From contig NZ_QEPO01000003.1 in NCBI RefSeq assembly GCF_003252725.1, forward strand, positions 124,001 through 188,000: a DNA stretch of 64,000 bases. The letters run 5' to 3'. The notes beneath the pieces are model-generated. The model saw only the letters and a list, made by a program, of their open reading frames with translations. It was not told the DNA's origin and made no database searches. Positions 38,510 through 48,106 of this stretch are shown here, in pieces. A program made the position numbers and the translations under genes. Position 1 is the first letter of the stretch. The number at the start of each line of letters is the position of its first letter. This DNA is from Haemophilus parainfluenzae. Lineage in GTDB: Bacteria > Pseudomonadota > Gammaproteobacteria > Enterobacterales > Pasteurellaceae.

Positions 38510-39390
38510 TATTTTTCAAATCCTTTCACGATGGTGGATACAGTGACATTCAGTAAGTCAATATAAGTTGGTACAGGACCGTCAGCGGCAGAAAGAGAAT
38601 CGACATAAAGTACGCCACCGTACTTAGCACCGCTTTCTTTTGCTACCTGCTGAGCAGGTTTAGCTGATACGGTACTTTCACTAAATACCACTGGAATGTG
38701 ATTTTTTTTCACTAAATCGATAAGTTTACGCACTTGTTGAGGCGTACCTTGTTGTTCTGCGTTAATTGGCCATAAATAGCCTTCTTTGAGATCGTAATCT
38801 TTCGCTAAATAACTAAAGGCACCTTCACTGGTCACTAACCAACGTTGGTCGGCAGGAATCTGTGAGAGTTTTTCACGTAAAGGTTTATCGAGCTGTTTGA
38901 TTTTTTCTGCATACGCCGCTGCATTTTTTTGATAAGTATCAGCATTTTGCGGATCGTATTTAACTAATGCATTTTTGATATTTTCGACATAAATCAACGC
39001 ATTAGATGGCGACATCCAAGCGTGTGGGTTAGGGGCATCTTTATAAGGGCCTTCATAAATAGAAAGTGGCGTGATGCCTTCGGTTACCACAACGGCTGGT
39101 TTATCTTTGATATTTTGGAAGAAACGCTCAAACCAACGCTCTAAATTTAATCCGTTCCATAAAATTAAATCAGCAGATTGAGCTTTTACAATATCTTTAG
39201 GGGTCGGTTCATACTCGTGAATTTCTGCACCAGGTTTGGTGATAGATTCCACCGTCGCGGCATCGCCCGCAACATTTTGTGCGATATCCTGAATCACAGT
39301 AAATGTGGTCACCACTTTAAATTTCGCTTCGGCTTGTAAAGCTGCTAAACCTAGAGCGATAACAGATAGGCTTTTAAATAAATGCTTCAT
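38509..39390 (-). CDS. yfeA: YfeA-like Mn/Fe-binding periplasmic protein
   Basis: Substrate-binding component, 293 residues, cluster A-I (metal-binding ZnuA/SitA) family. Signal peptide [22 protein letters not shown]. Expected metal ligands are all visible: His in [13 protein letters not shown], His in [11 protein letters not shown], Glu in [13 protein letters not shown] and Asp in [18 protein letters not shown]. The Glu/Asp at positions 3 and 4, and no His-rich loop, favour Mn/Fe over Zn. First gene of yfeABCD, preceded by a Fur box. Confidence 0.95.
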   Translation of the reverse strand: MKHLFKSLSVIALGLAALQAEAKFKVVTTFTVIQDIAQNVAGDAATVESITKPGAEIHEYEPTPKDIVKAQSADLILWNGLNLERWFERFFQNIKDKPAVVVTEGITPLSIYEGPYKDAPNPHAWMSPSNALIYVENIKNALVKYDPQNADTYQKNAAAYAEKIKQLDKPLREKLSQIPADQRWLVTSEGAFSYLAKDYDLKEGYLWPINAEQQGTPQQVRKLIDLVKKNHIPVVFSESTVSAKPAQQVAKESGAKYGGVLYVDSLSAADGPVPTYIDLLNVTVSTIVKGFEK

Positions 39391-39431
39391 GAGATCTCCT
39401 TAAAAATAATGATCGATTAGCATTCTGCAGA

Positions 39432-39475
39432 ATAATATCATTTTTTATAAAGTTTTCAAATGAAAATAATTATCA
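39432..39475 (-). promoter_or_regulatory. Fur box and promoter of yfeABCD
   Basis: On the minus strand a Fur 7-1-7 palindrome, TGATAATTATTTTCA (39475-39461; 13 of 14 consensus positions), is followed by a -35 TTGAAA (39459-39454), 16 bases, and -10 TATTAT (39437-39432). The Fur site abuts the -35, a repressing position. The palindrome ATTCTGCAGAAT (39422-39433) lies at the predicted start and could be a second operator. Confidence 0.75.
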
Positions 39476-39543
39476 AATCGATAGGTGATTAAAATTAAAA
39501 AGCGGAAAATTTTGTGCAAAATTGACCGCTCTTTTTGAAATGA

Positions 39544-40419
39544 TTAACCACCAACTTGTTGGATTAGGCGATCCATACCCGCTTCATCATAGCCTTCTTC
39601 ATATTGGGCTTCATCAACGGTAAAGTTGTGCATGCTACGCCCTGCGATACAACCGTATTGTTCCAATTTTCCTTTAGTAAAGTTAGTACGAAACGCAGAT
39701 GAATGGTTATTTAAACTGATCACCCCAATGGTAGCGCGATTACATGGATTTTTATTCACAAAGACTAAATTATAGCCAGATTCGCGAATGTAACCGGTTT
39801 TATTAATTGCCGCATCGAAGACTTCTTCACGTACTAATTTATTGGTATTTTTGACGAAAACACTGCGTCCACCTGCTTGAATGAAGGCGCTTGGCATATT
39901 AGAAAGATTTTTAATTTGAGCTTTGTTGAGCGAGTATTTGGCTAGCTTAACCAAATCCATTGCACTTGAAATGTTGCTGTCAGATAAACCTGAGCTGTCT
40001 GAAAAGCGAGTAGAGCGCATGCCTAATTCTCGTGCTTTTTCATTCATTTTTTGGATAAATTGCAAACGACTCATACCTGCAGAACGAGAAAGTGCATGAG
40101 CAGCATAGTTATCAGAATGAACGAGCATTGCTTTTAACAATTCATTACAAGAAATTGGCGTATATTTAGGTAATTTTGTATGAGTTCCTTTAATGTAATC
40201 GAAATCATCGTCAGTAATCGATGCAGTACAGTTTGCGTTTCGATTATTTTCAAGGAACACATTCGCCGTCATTAATTTGGTGACCGAGGCGATAGGTTGA
40301 ACATGATTGGGAGAGCTACTTTCTAATACTCTATCATGGGTGAAGTCATACACAATATAAGATTGTGCCGTTGCGACGGCGGGCACTAAACACAATACAG
40401 AAAGCACTTTTTTTAACAT
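39544..40419 (-). CDS. pbpG: PbpG-like D-alanyl-D-alanine endopeptidase
   Basis: A low-molecular-weight penicillin-binding protein that trims peptidoglycan cross-links (PBP7 type). About 291 residues from the ATG at 40419 (MLKKVLSVL); the upstream TTG is less likely. A signal peptide ends ATA. The three active-site motifs are SVTK (about 45-48), SDN and KTG. Two late cysteines (NPCNRA, YGCIAG) may form a disulphide. Next to yfeABCD and rlmN, as in H. influenzae. Confidence 0.9.
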   Translation of the reverse strand: MLKKVLSVLCLVPAVATAQSYIVYDFTHDRVLESSSPNHVQPIASVTKLMTANVFLENNRNANCTASITDDDFDYIKGTHTKLPKYTPISCNELLKAMLVHSDNYAAHALSRSAGMSRLQFIQKMNEKARELGMRSTRFSDSSGLSDSNISSAMDLVKLAKYSLNKAQIKNLSNMPSAFIQAGGRSVFVKNTNKLVREEVFDAAINKTGYIRESGYNLVFVNKNPCNRATIGVISLNNHSSAFRTNFTKGKLEQYGCIAGRSMHNFTVDEAQYEEGYDEAGMDRLIQQVGG

Positions 40420-40551
40420 ATCTTTTAATATTGCCAACTTAGAGAATAAAACAAAGCTTGTATTCTATCAGTTTTTGTAAGGGTTTGGGATGTGTGAAAG
40501 AGAAAAAATTTAAAGTTTTTTAACCGCACTTTTTTCTTTTGTTTTTTGATT

Positions 40552-40571
40552 TTTGCGATAGCGATCGCAAA
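40552..40571. repeat. Palindrome TTTGCGAT-AGCG-ATCGCAAA upstream of rlmN
   Basis: A perfect 8-4-8 inverted repeat. Its right part ATAGCGATCGCAAA (40558-40571) recurs exactly at 10931-10944 upstream of coaBC, in both cases after a TTTTGTTTTT tract. The rest of the 301-base pbpG-rlmN gap holds two uptake-signal-like sequences (one degenerate) and no gene. Confidence 0.6.
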
Positions 40572-40720
40572 GAAGTGCAGTCAAAATTTTCTTTGTTTTT
40601 CAAATCTGCTAGCTTATCCGTCGGTAAATCTGTAAAATCTCGGCTCATTTTTAATATGCGAATTTTTTGTTGCTCAATTCTGAGTAACATCATCGCCGTA
40701 ATGTGTAATAACGAGGCTTT

Positions 40721-41869
40721 ATGTTAGAACAACCCCTTTCATCCGAAACGAATACAAAAAAGATTAACTTAATGGATTTAACGCGTCAGCAGATGCGTGA
40801 GTTTTTTGCTGAATTAGGCGAGAAACCATTTCGTGCGGATCAATTAGTGAAATGGATTTATCATTTTGGCGAAGATAACTTCGACAATATGACCAATATT
40901 AATAAAAAATTACGAGAAAAATTAAAAGCGGTCGCTGAAATTAAAGCGCCTGAAGTCGCGGTTGAGCAACGCTCTGCGGATGGTACCATTAAATGGGCGA
41001 TGCAGGTAGGTGAACAGCAAGTTGAAACGGTCTATATTCCTGAGGCGGATCGCGCAACACTTTGTGTTTCTTCTCAAGTAGGCTGTGCCTTAGCTTGTAC
41101 TTTCTGTTCAACAGCACAACAAGGCTTTAACCGTAATTTAACGGTGTCTGAAATTATTGGGCAGGTTTGGCGTGCATCAAAAATTATTGGTAATTTTGGT
41201 GTGACGGGTGTTCGTCCGATTACCAATGTGGTGATGATGGGCATGGGTGAACCTTTGTTAAATGTGGCCAATGTTGTACCCGCGATGGAAATTATGCTCG
41301 ATGATTTTGCATATGGATTGTCTAAACGACGCGTGACGTTATCCACTTCAGGTGTTGTGCCTGCACTCGATATGTTACGTGATAAGATTGATGTAGCATT
41401 AGCGATCTCGCTTCACGCACCGAACGATGAATTGCGTGATGAAATTATGCCGATCAATAAAAAATATAACATCAAAATGTTGATGGATTCGGTACACAGA
41501 TACTTAGAAGTATCAAATGCTAACCATGGTAAAGTGACTATTGAATATGTGTTATTAGATCATGTGAATGATGGCACAGAGCATGCGCATCAATTAGCTC
41601 AAGTATTAAAAAATACCCCATGTAAAATTAACTTGATCCCATGGAATCCGTTCCCAGAAGCGCCTTATGGTAAAAGCTCAAATAGCCGTGTCGATCGTTT
41701 CCAAAAAACTTTAATGGAATACGGCTTTACGGTGATTGTGCGCAAAACCCGTGGTGATGATATTGATGCCGCTTGTGGTCAGTTGGCGGGCGATGTAATC
41801 GACCGAACCAAACGTACAGCAATGAAACGTAAGTTTGGTGAAGGTATTGACGTAAAAGCTGTTAACTAA
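40721..41869 (+). CDS. rlmN: RlmN, dual 23S rRNA/tRNA adenine-C2 methyltransferase
   Basis: A radical-SAM enzyme methylating A2503 of 23S rRNA and A37 of some tRNAs. 382 residues; the iron-sulphur motif CALACTFC is near 122-129, a GEPLLN SAM-binding segment near 179, and the conserved catalytic Cys is in [10 protein letters not shown] near the end. N-terminal RNA-binding region [20 protein letters not shown]. Start chosen at the ATG 8 bases after a GAGG site. Confidence 0.97.
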   Translation: MLEQPLSSETNTKKINLMDLTRQQMREFFAELGEKPFRADQLVKWIYHFGEDNFDNMTNINKKLREKLKAVAEIKAPEVAVEQRSADGTIKWAMQVGEQQVETVYIPEADRATLCVSSQVGCALACTFCSTAQQGFNRNLTVSEIIGQVWRASKIIGNFGVTGVRPITNVVMMGMGEPLLNVANVVPAMEIMLDDFAYGLSKRRVTLSTSGVVPALDMLRDKIDVALAISLHAPNDELRDEIMPINKKYNIKMLMDSVHRYLEVSNANHGKVTIEYVLLDHVNDGTEHAHQLAQVLKNTPCKINLIPWNPFPEAPYGKSSNSRVDRFQKTLMEYGFTVIVRKTRGDDIDAACGQLAGDVIDRTKRTAMKRKFGEGIDVKAVN

Positions 41870-41937
41870 GCTAAATATAGCAATACTTGTAAAGGGAAAA
41901 TGGCTTTAGAAGAGTGATAAGATAGAGGAGTGATAAG

Positions 41938-42480
41938 ATGAAATTAATCCCAATTAACATTCTAAGTGCGGTCATTTTTCCTTTTGTTTTTTCGGCTTGT
42001 GTCTCTCAATCTTCTGTTGATTTTAATAAACAACAAGCAGCCAAAGCGCGTGTTGAATTGGCATTAGGCTATCTGCAACAAGAGGATTTTGTTCAAGCAA
42101 AACTGAATTTAGATAAAGCCTTTGAACATGATGACCACTATTATCTTGTGCACTCGGCACTTGCGCATTTTTATCAATTACAAGGCGATACGGAAAAAGC
42201 GAAGCAAGCTTATTTACAGGCGATTAAGTTAGATGATAAGCAAGGCGATGTGTATAACAACTTTGGTGCATTTCTATGTGGGCAAGGTGAGTTTGAACAA
42301 GCTTATTCACAATTTAATGCGGCCCTCGCTGCACCAAATTATTATCATCAAGCCGATACTTACGAAAACATGGCACTTTGTGCTTTTGCTGGAAAACAAA
42401 CCGATGTTTATCAACAAGCGTTGGATAAATTACGCCAAGTTGATCCTTCTAGAGCGGAAAAGCTCCGCACGCTCAAATAA
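41938..42480 (+). CDS. pilF: PilF/PilW-like type IV pilus TPR lipoprotein
   Basis: A pilotin-type lipoprotein helping the PilQ secretin multimerise; in Haemophilus it is part of the DNA uptake machinery. 180 residues: signal MKLIPINILSAVIFPFVFSAC with lipobox FSAC, then three to four tetratricopeptide repeats (for example YYLVHSALAHFYQLQGDTEKA and GDVYNNFGAFLCGQGEFEQA). An uptake signal (41964-41973) lies inside the signal peptide. In E. coli the same slot is yfgC-like PilF beside rodZ and ispG. Confidence 0.9.
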   Translation: MKLIPINILSAVIFPFVFSACVSQSSVDFNKQQAAKARVELALGYLQQEDFVQAKLNLDKAFEHDDHYYLVHSALAHFYQLQGDTEKAKQAYLQAIKLDDKQGDVYNNFGAFLCGQGEFEQAYSQFNAALAAPNYYHQADTYENMALCAFAGKQTDVYQQALDKLRQVDPSRAEKLRTLK

Positions 42481-42555
42481 TCATTGCCAAAAGCCCCTTT
42501 CGACTTTAAAATTTGGTATTTAGTTTTTTATTTCTATTTCTCTATTTTTATACCT

Positions 42556-43587
42556 ATGAATACAATCGTCGAACAAACTGAAACAACTGAAATCTCCTTT
42601 GGGGATAAACTTCGCCAAACACGCGAAGCACTAAACCTTTCTCTAGAAGATGTGGCAAAGGCTATTTCTTTACGTCCAAGCATTTTGGCAAAATTAGAAA
42701 ATAATGAATTTGTCCAAAAAAATGTACCTTCAACCTTTTTGAGAGGTTACGTTCGCAGTTATGCGAAATTTTTACGTATTCCTGATGCTGAATGGACACA
42801 TTTAACTTTTGGTGAAGCACATAAAAATGATTTAAGTAAAAATACACGTGCGACTCGTTCAGTTAACCAATATTCTTCTCACAGCCGTTGGGTAGGCACA
42901 CTCACAACAATTATTTTACTCGCTGCTGTTGGAATGACTGGCTTATGGTGGTGGCAAAATTATCAAAAATCAAACGAAGAACGTGATAATTTAGTGCAAA
43001 CCTACGTTGAAAAAGAAAAAACAGCAGAGGTACCAGTTACTCATTCGAATGAAATTCCAGTAACAGTAAATAGTCAGCCTGCGGTGTCAAGCAATGAAAC
43101 TACGTCTGTAGCGGAAAAAACAAATAATGCCGCTGCTGAACCTGCTGTTTCAACGACTCAAGAAAATCAAGCTCAAACAGTAAACGCAGAAGTTTCAACC
43201 GCTGCAACTTCAGCGCCTACCGTTGAACAAGCTCAAGCACCGGTTGTGGAACAAACGTTACCTAACACAGAACCAACAACAGAGAAAACCGTGCCAGATA
43301 CACAAAGTGCGGTTGAAAACCCCGCTATTTCTGAAGCACCAACTACAGCGAAAGGCGATCTCGTTATTGAGATCACGAAAAATTCAAGCTGGATTAGTGT
43401 GAAAGACCAAAACCGTAAAGTATTAGCACAAAAAGAATATAAACAAGGCGAAGTTTTAACCTTTAATGGTAACGAATATGCTTTGATTATTGGTGCACCA
43501 GGTAACGTTCGCATTACTTATAAAGGCGAAGCGTATCCGCTTACAGTTGATGGCCGTGTGGCTAAATTTAAATTACCAAAACCTTAA
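42556..43587 (+). CDS. rodZ: RodZ, cell-shape protein linking MreB to the membrane
   Basis: About 343 residues from the ATG at 42556; the longer frame adds a phenylalanine-rich stretch unlike the family. A cytoplasmic Cro/HTH_25 domain (FGDKLRQTREALNLSLEDVAKAI, to about residue 85) binds MreB. One membrane segment follows (about 118-136, WVGTLTTIILLAAVGMTGLW), then a long Thr/Ala/Val/Gln-rich periplasmic linker and a C-terminal DUF4115 beta domain (NSSWISVKDQNRKVLAQKEY). Upstream of ispG as in E. coli. Confidence 0.92.
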   Translation: MNTIVEQTETTEISFGDKLRQTREALNLSLEDVAKAISLRPSILAKLENNEFVQKNVPSTFLRGYVRSYAKFLRIPDAEWTHLTFGEAHKNDLSKNTRATRSVNQYSSHSRWVGTLTTIILLAAVGMTGLWWWQNYQKSNEERDNLVQTYVEKEKTAEVPVTHSNEIPVTVNSQPAVSSNETTSVAEKTNNAAAEPAVSTTQENQAQTVNAEVSTAATSAPTVEQAQAPVVEQTLPNTEPTTEKTVPDTQSAVENPAISEAPTTAKGDLVIEITKNSSWISVKDQNRKVLAQKEYKQGEVLTFNGNEYALIIGAPGNVRITYKGEAYPLTVDGRVAKFKLPKP

Positions 43588-43605
43588 CGAATAATTTACG
43601 AAAGA

Positions 43606-44712
43606 ATGTCAGCAGTAAAACCTACTATCAAACGTCGTGAATCGACAAAAATTTATGTGGGCAATGTACCAATCGGTGGTGATGCGCCGATTGCAGTGCA
43701 ATCCATGACAAATACTCGCACAACTGATGTTGAAGCGACCGTTGCACAGATTAAATCTTTGGAACGAGTTGGAGCAGATATTGTGCGTGTTTCTGTACCT
43801 ACCATGGATGCCGCCGAAGCCTTTAAAATCATTAAACAGCAAGTGAATGTGCCATTGGTGGCGGATATTCATTTTGACTATCGCATTGCGTTAAAAGTGG
43901 CTGAATATGGGGTGGATTGCTTACGTATTAATCCAGGCAATATTGGTCGTGAAGATCGTATTCGTGCAGTGGTGGATTGCGCGCGTGATAAAAATATCCC
44001 GATCCGTATCGGTGTTAATGCTGGATCATTAGAAAAAGATATTCAAGAGAAATTTGGAGAACCAACACCAGAAGCCTTATTAGAATCAGCGTTACGCCAT
44101 GTTGAGATCTTGGATCGTTTAAACTTCGATCAATTTAAAGTGAGCGTAAAAGCATCCGACGTCTTCCTTGCAGTGGAATCTTACCGTTTACTAGCAAAAG
44201 CCATTAAACAGCCGTTGCATTTAGGAATTACGGAAGCAGGTGGCGCGCGAGCGGGCTCTGTGAAGTCAGCGATTGGTTTAGGAATGTTGTTAGCAGAAGG
44301 TATTGGTGATACCTTGCGTGTCTCTTTAGCTGCAGATCCAGTTGAAGAAATCAAAGTTGGTTTTGATATTTTAAAATCATTACGTATTCGTTCTCGCGGG
44401 ATTAACTTTATTGCTTGCCCAACTTGCTCTCGTCAGGAGTTTGATGTGATCGGCACGGTGAATGCACTGGAACAACGTTTAGAAGATATTATCACCCCAA
44501 TGGATGTGTCTATTATTGGTTGTGTGGTAAATGGCCCTGGTGAAGCATTAGTGTCTGACCTTGGCGTGACCGGTGGTAATAAGAAAAGTGGTTATTATTT
44601 AGATGGTGAGCGTCAAAAAGAACGTTTTGACAACGACGCGATTATTGACCAATTAGAAGCAAAAATTCGTGCCAAAGTTGCACAACAAGATCCAAAAAAT
44701 CGAATTATTTAA
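43606..44712 (+). CDS. ispG: IspG (GcpE), HMB-PP synthase of the MEP isoprenoid pathway
   Basis: Reductively converts MEcPP to HMB-PP using a [4Fe-4S] cluster. 368 residues. The TIM-barrel N-terminal part has [17 protein letters not shown] and [13 protein letters not shown]. The cluster ligands are in [13 protein letters not shown] (two Cys, about 270-273) and [13 protein letters not shown] (Cys about 305, Glu). It follows rodZ by 18 bases and precedes hisS by 9. Confidence 0.97.
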   Translation: MSAVKPTIKRRESTKIYVGNVPIGGDAPIAVQSMTNTRTTDVEATVAQIKSLERVGADIVRVSVPTMDAAEAFKIIKQQVNVPLVADIHFDYRIALKVAEYGVDCLRINPGNIGREDRIRAVVDCARDKNIPIRIGVNAGSLEKDIQEKFGEPTPEALLESALRHVEILDRLNFDQFKVSVKASDVFLAVESYRLLAKAIKQPLHLGITEAGGARAGSVKSAIGLGMLLAEGIGDTLRVSLAADPVEEIKVGFDILKSLRIRSRGINFIACPTCSRQEFDVIGTVNALEQRLEDIITPMDVSIIGCVVNGPGEALVSDLGVTGGNKKSGYYLDGERQKERFDNDAIIDQLEAKIRAKVAQQDPKNRII

Positions 44713-44721
44713 GGAAAACTC

Positions 44722-45993
44722 GTGGCAAAAAATATTCAAGCAATTCGTGGGATGAATGACTGTTCCCCAACTGAATCTCCACTTTGGCAATGGATTGAAG
44801 GGCAGGTTCGCCAAGTTTTAAGCAGCTACGGCTATTCAGAAGTGCGTATGCCAATCGTGGAAAGTACGCCATTATTTGCTCGTGCAATCGGTGAAGTAAC
44901 CGATGTTGTATCAAAAGAAATGTACACATTCTGGGATAATGATGAACAATTAACGCTTCGCCCAGAAGGCACAGCTGGATGTGTACGTGCTGCGATTGAA
45001 CACGGTTGGATTTACAACAATGAACAACGTTTATGGTATATGGGACCCATGTTCCGCCATGAACGTCCACAAAAAGGTCGTTACCGTCAATTCCATCAAG
45101 CGGGCGTCGAAGTATTTGGTATCGCAACCCCTGAAATTGATGCTGAGTTAATTATTTTAACGGCACGTTTGTGGAAAGCCTTAGGTATTGATCAACATGT
45201 TTCACTTCAATTAAATTCGATTGGTTCATTAGAAGCACGTGCAAACTATCGTTCAGCATTAGTGGCCTTCTTAGAAAATCACCAAGATTTAATGAGCGAA
45301 GAAGAGAAAGAACGCCTTGTAAAAAATCCATTACGTATTTTGGATACTAAAAATCAAGCATTACAAGATGTATTGGACGGTGCGCCAAAATTATTGGATT
45401 ATTTAGACGATGAAAGTCGCGAGCATTTTGCGCAGTTATGTGGTCTATTAGATGCGGTTGGTATTCAATATGAAATTAATCCAAAATTGGTTCGAGGTTT
45501 AGATTATTATAATAAAACTGTATTTGAATGGGTGACATCAGCATTAGGTGCGCAAGGGACTGTATGTGGTGGTGGACGTTATGACGGCTTAGTTGAACAA
45601 CTTGGTGGCCACGCAACAAGTGGTGTCGGTTTCGCAATGGGCTTAGAGCGTTTAGTGCTACTCGTTCAAGAAGTGAATAAATCGATTCCGGTAAAAAGTG
45701 CGGTAGATATTTACGTTGTTTATCAAGGTGAAGGCACTACATTAGCCGCATTCCAACTAGCTGAAAAACTTCGCTCAGAATTACCGCACTTAAGCACAAT
45801 GTTGCATTGCAGCGGCGGTAACTTTAAAAAACAATTTAAACGCGCAGATAAGTCTGGTGCGACTCTAGCTCTTGTGCTTGGCGAAAGTGAAGTGCAAAAT
45901 AATCAAGTTGTGGTAAAACACTTACTTGGCGCAGCGGAGCAGCAAACCATTGATGTGGACAATTTAATTGAACACGTAAAAGCCCAATTTTAA
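44722..45993 (+). CDS. hisS: HisS, histidyl-tRNA synthetase
   Basis: A class II aminoacyl-tRNA synthetase, 423 residues. Motif 2 is [21 protein letters not shown] (about 108-127). The histidine-specific segments [16 protein letters not shown] (HisA loop) and GGRYDGL are intact, as is motif 3, [11 protein letters not shown]. The C-terminal anticodon-binding domain (about 330-423) is complete. An uptake signal at about 45695 encodes KSAV. Confidence 0.98.
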   Translation: MAKNIQAIRGMNDCSPTESPLWQWIEGQVRQVLSSYGYSEVRMPIVESTPLFARAIGEVTDVVSKEMYTFWDNDEQLTLRPEGTAGCVRAAIEHGWIYNNEQRLWYMGPMFRHERPQKGRYRQFHQAGVEVFGIATPEIDAELIILTARLWKALGIDQHVSLQLNSIGSLEARANYRSALVAFLENHQDLMSEEEKERLVKNPLRILDTKNQALQDVLDGAPKLLDYLDDESREHFAQLCGLLDAVGIQYEINPKLVRGLDYYNKTVFEWVTSALGAQGTVCGGGRYDGLVEQLGGHATSGVGFAMGLERLVLLVQEVNKSIPVKSAVDIYVVYQGEGTTLAAFQLAEKLRSELPHLSTMLHCSGGNFKKQFKRADKSGATLALVLGESEVQNNQVVVKHLLGAAEQQTIDVDNLIEHVKAQF

Positions 45994-46011
45994 TTTTAGA
46001 AGGATAGGAAA

Positions 46012-46626
46012 ATGGCATATACCATTGAAGAAGAACAAGAACTGAACCAGTTAAAAGAATGGTGGAAAGACAATGGCAAAACCATTATTGCTGCTTTCAT
46101 CCTTGGCGTAGGCGGGATGTTGGGCTGGCGTTATTGGCAGTCTTATCAAGCCAATCAAATTATGCAAGCGTCTGCTGAATATGATGCCTTAGTTTATACC
46201 ACAAACAAAGATGCCGCCGCACAACAAGCTAAAGTAGCTGAATTTGTGAAAGCGCATGATAAAACTAGCTATGCGGTATTTAGCTTATTAGATGAAGCAA
46301 AAGGTTTTGTTGCAAAACAAGATTACGCCTCTGCTGAAAATAGCTTAAAACAAGCGATTGCTCAATCACAAGATGATATCTTAACTTCTCTTGCAGCGCT
46401 TCGTTTGTCTGCGGTGCAATTCCAACAAGGTCAATTTGATGCAGCATTAACAAGTCTAAATCAAGTGAAAAGCCAAGGCTTTAGTGCGCGTAAAGATCTT
46501 TTAGCGGGCGATATTCAAATCGCAAAAGGCGATGTGAATGGTGCTAAAGCAAGCTTTGAGAATGCACAAAAAAGCGGTAATCCGTTAGAAAAACAAATGG
46601 CTCAGATGAAATTAAATAATCTGTAA
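46012..46626 (+). CDS. yfgM: YfgM, ancillary SecYEG translocon subunit
   Basis: A 204-residue single-span membrane protein with a periplasmic TPR domain that works with PpiD at the Sec translocon. An N-terminal cytoplasmic part (YTIEEEQELNQLKEWWKDNGK), one membrane segment (about 24-43) and TPR_21 repeats (SYAVFSLLDEAKGFVAKQDY) are visible. Follows hisS by 18 bases as in E. coli, where bamB comes next; bamB is not here. A terminator follows. Confidence 0.93.
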   Translation: MAYTIEEEQELNQLKEWWKDNGKTIIAAFILGVGGMLGWRYWQSYQANQIMQASAEYDALVYTTNKDAAAQQAKVAEFVKAHDKTSYAVFSLLDEAKGFVAKQDYASAENSLKQAIAQSQDDILTSLAALRLSAVQFQQGQFDAALTSLNQVKSQGFSARKDLLAGDIQIAKGDVNGAKASFENAQKSGNPLEKQMAQMKLNNL

Positions 46627-46636
46627 TATTTTAATT

Positions 46637-46664
46637 TAGCCCGAATTGCTCGGGCTTTTTTATT
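46637..46664 (+). terminator. Terminator after yfgM
   Basis: AGCCCGA, loop, TCGGGCT followed by TTTTT (arms 46638-46644 and 46650-46656). Confidence 0.88.
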
Positions 46665-46678
46665 GGATTTTTGATCTT

Positions 46679-47122
46679 ATGATTCAGAAACCTATTTTGC
46701 CGCCACCCGTCATTTTTATTGGGTGTGCACTTATCATGGCATATTTGCCTAATCCTTATCCATTTAAAATCAATGTATTAGCAGTTTATTTGATTATATC
46801 GGTTTCTTCTGCCATCGCTTTTTTTAGCCTTTGGCAATTCTATAAAAGTAAAGCAAATATCAATCCAATTCACTTAGAAAAAAGTAATGTGTTTGTGGTA
46901 AATGGTATTTATCGTTTTAGCCGCAATCCAATGTATTTAAGCTTAGCAGGCTTGTTAGTGGCATGGGCATTTTATTTGCAAAGTGCGGTCAGTTTTCTCG
47001 GTGTTTTTCTGTTTATTTATTTCATCACACAATGGCAAATAAAACCTGAAGAATACTGGCTAGAGAAGAAGTTTGGTGAGTCTTATTTAGCTTATAAGAA
47101 AAAAGTCAGACGTTGGATTTAA
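46679..47122 (+). CDS. Isoprenylcysteine methyltransferase-like (ICMT/PEMT) membrane protein
   Basis: A 147-residue membrane protein with about four hydrophobic segments. The C-terminal pattern GIYRFSRNPMYLSLAGLLVAW, then EEYWLEKKFGESYLAYKKKVRRW, is typical of bacterial small-molecule/phospholipid methyltransferases of the ICMT family (SAM site RNPMY plus ExxL..FG..Y..Y). The ATG at 46679 is chosen because the frame upstream runs through the yfgM terminator. Substrate unknown. It lies alone between two terminators. Confidence 0.8.
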   Translation: MIQKPILPPPVIFIGCALIMAYLPNPYPFKINVLAVYLIISVSSAIAFFSLWQFYKSKANINPIHLEKSNVFVVNGIYRFSRNPMYLSLAGLLVAWAFYLQSAVSFLGVFLFIYFITQWQIKPEEYWLEKKFGESYLAYKKKVRRWI

Positions 47123-47128
47123 CCAATA

Positions 47129-47158
47129 AAAAAATCGCCTAAAATAGGCGATTTTTTA
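47129..47158. terminator. Bidirectional terminator between the ICMT-like gene and sodA
   Basis: AAAATCGCCTA (47131-47141), loop AA(A), TAGGCGATTTTTT (47145-47157), with A- and T-runs either side. Confidence 0.9.
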
Positions 47159-47175
47159 TATATTTTGAGAAGCTA

Positions 47176-47823
47176 TTATTTAGCTGCACATCCGCAATCT
47201 GCTAATTTTTTAGCTAAACGCTCTGCAACAAAATCCCAGTTCACTACGTTCCAGAATTCTTTGATGTAGTCTGGACGACGGTTTTGGAATTTCAAGTAGT
47301 AAGCGTGTTCCCAAACATCTAAACCTAAAAGAGGGAAACCTTCACAACCTGCGATTTCTTTACCCATTAATGGAGAATCTTGGTTTGCGGTAGAAACAAC
47401 AGATAATTTACCTTGGTTAATCACTAACCATGCCCAACCAGAACCGAAACGAGTCGCCGCTGCTTTTTCAAATTCATCTTTGAAGTTTTCTACAGAACCG
47501 AAATCACGTTCGATAGCTGCTTTTAAATCACCTTGTAAAGTAGTACCTTTTTTCAATGATTTCCAGAATAAGCTGTGGTTTGCGTGACCGCCTGCGTTGT
47601 TACGTAATGCAGTACGTTTTTCAGCAGGGATTTTATCTAATTGGCTGATTAATTGACCTGCACACATTTCAGAAAATTCAGCAGGTAAAGTTTCTAACAC
47701 CGCGTTTGCATTATTTACATAGGCTTGGTGGTGTTTAGAGTGGTGAATTTCCATTGTTTGTGCATCAAAATGTGGTTCTAACGCATCATAAGCGTAACCT
47801 AATTCAGGTAGAGTATAAGACAT
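47176..47823 (-). CDS. sodA: SodA, manganese superoxide dismutase
   Basis: Converts superoxide to peroxide and oxygen in the cytoplasm. 215 residues. Metal ligands are in [12 protein letters not shown] (His about 27), HANHSLFWK (His about 81), and DVWEHAYY (Asp and His about 168 and 172). GGHANH/QDSP-type positions favour the Mn form. The C-terminus carries an unusual short tail ending [11 protein letters not shown] and ArcA-like sites upstream suggest anaerobic repression, as known for E. coli sodA. Confidence 0.95.
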   Translation of the reverse strand: MSYTLPELGYAYDALEPHFDAQTMEIHHSKHHQAYVNNANAVLETLPAEFSEMCAGQLISQLDKIPAEKRTALRNNAGGHANHSLFWKSLKKGTTLQGDLKAAIERDFGSVENFKDEFEKAAATRFGSGWAWLVINQGKLSVVSTANQDSPLMGKEIAGCEGFPLLGLDVWEHAYYLKFQNRRPDYIKEFWNVVNWDFVAERLAKKLADCGCAAK

Positions 47824-47846
47824 AATATGTTCCTTTTTTAAATGAA

Positions 47847-47861
47847 GTTAAGGTAATGTTT
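47847..47861. promoter_or_regulatory. ArcA-like box upstream of sodA
   Basis: GTTAAGGTAATGTTT matches the ArcA consensus GTTAATTAAATGTTA at 11 of 15 positions and lies 24-38 bases before the sodA ATG, over the likely transcript start. Inferred only. Confidence 0.4.
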
Positions 47862-47905
47862 TTGATAAAACAACATCAAAAAGTAGTTAAATGGTAGCAG
47901 AAAAT

Positions 47906-47919
47906 TTGATTTAGATCAG
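47906..47919. promoter_or_regulatory. FNR site between sodA and ccmA
   Basis: TTGATTTAGATCAG matches the FNR palindrome at 9 of 10 fixed positions. It lies 83 bases before the sodA ATG and 188 before ccmA. It could repress sodA without oxygen and might also influence ccmA. Confidence 0.65.
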
Positions 47920-48035
47920 TAAATCTTTTAATTATTTGATTATCCGATGAATAGACTAGAAAAGCTTAATTTGTTTTAAATCAATAAACACACCGATCTA
48001 CTTCTAAATAGTTATACCTTTTAGCCCTTAAAATC

Positions 48036-48063
48036 TCGTCAAAATTTCCCCTTGTGGTAGAAT
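48036..48063 (+). promoter_or_regulatory. Candidate promoter of the ccm operon
   Basis: TCGTCA (48036-48041), 16 bases, TAGAAT (48058-48063), with predicted start near 48070, 37 bases before the ccmA ATG. Confidence 0.45.
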
Positions 48064-48106
48064 ACCCGCTGATTTTTAACAAGGTTTTATTTTTAAGGCT
48101 GAGACT

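Noticed and set aside
40539-40727. Small frame between pbpG and rlmN
   Set aside because: It crosses the palindrome and a degenerate uptake signal, has no ribosome site and overlaps the rlmN start.
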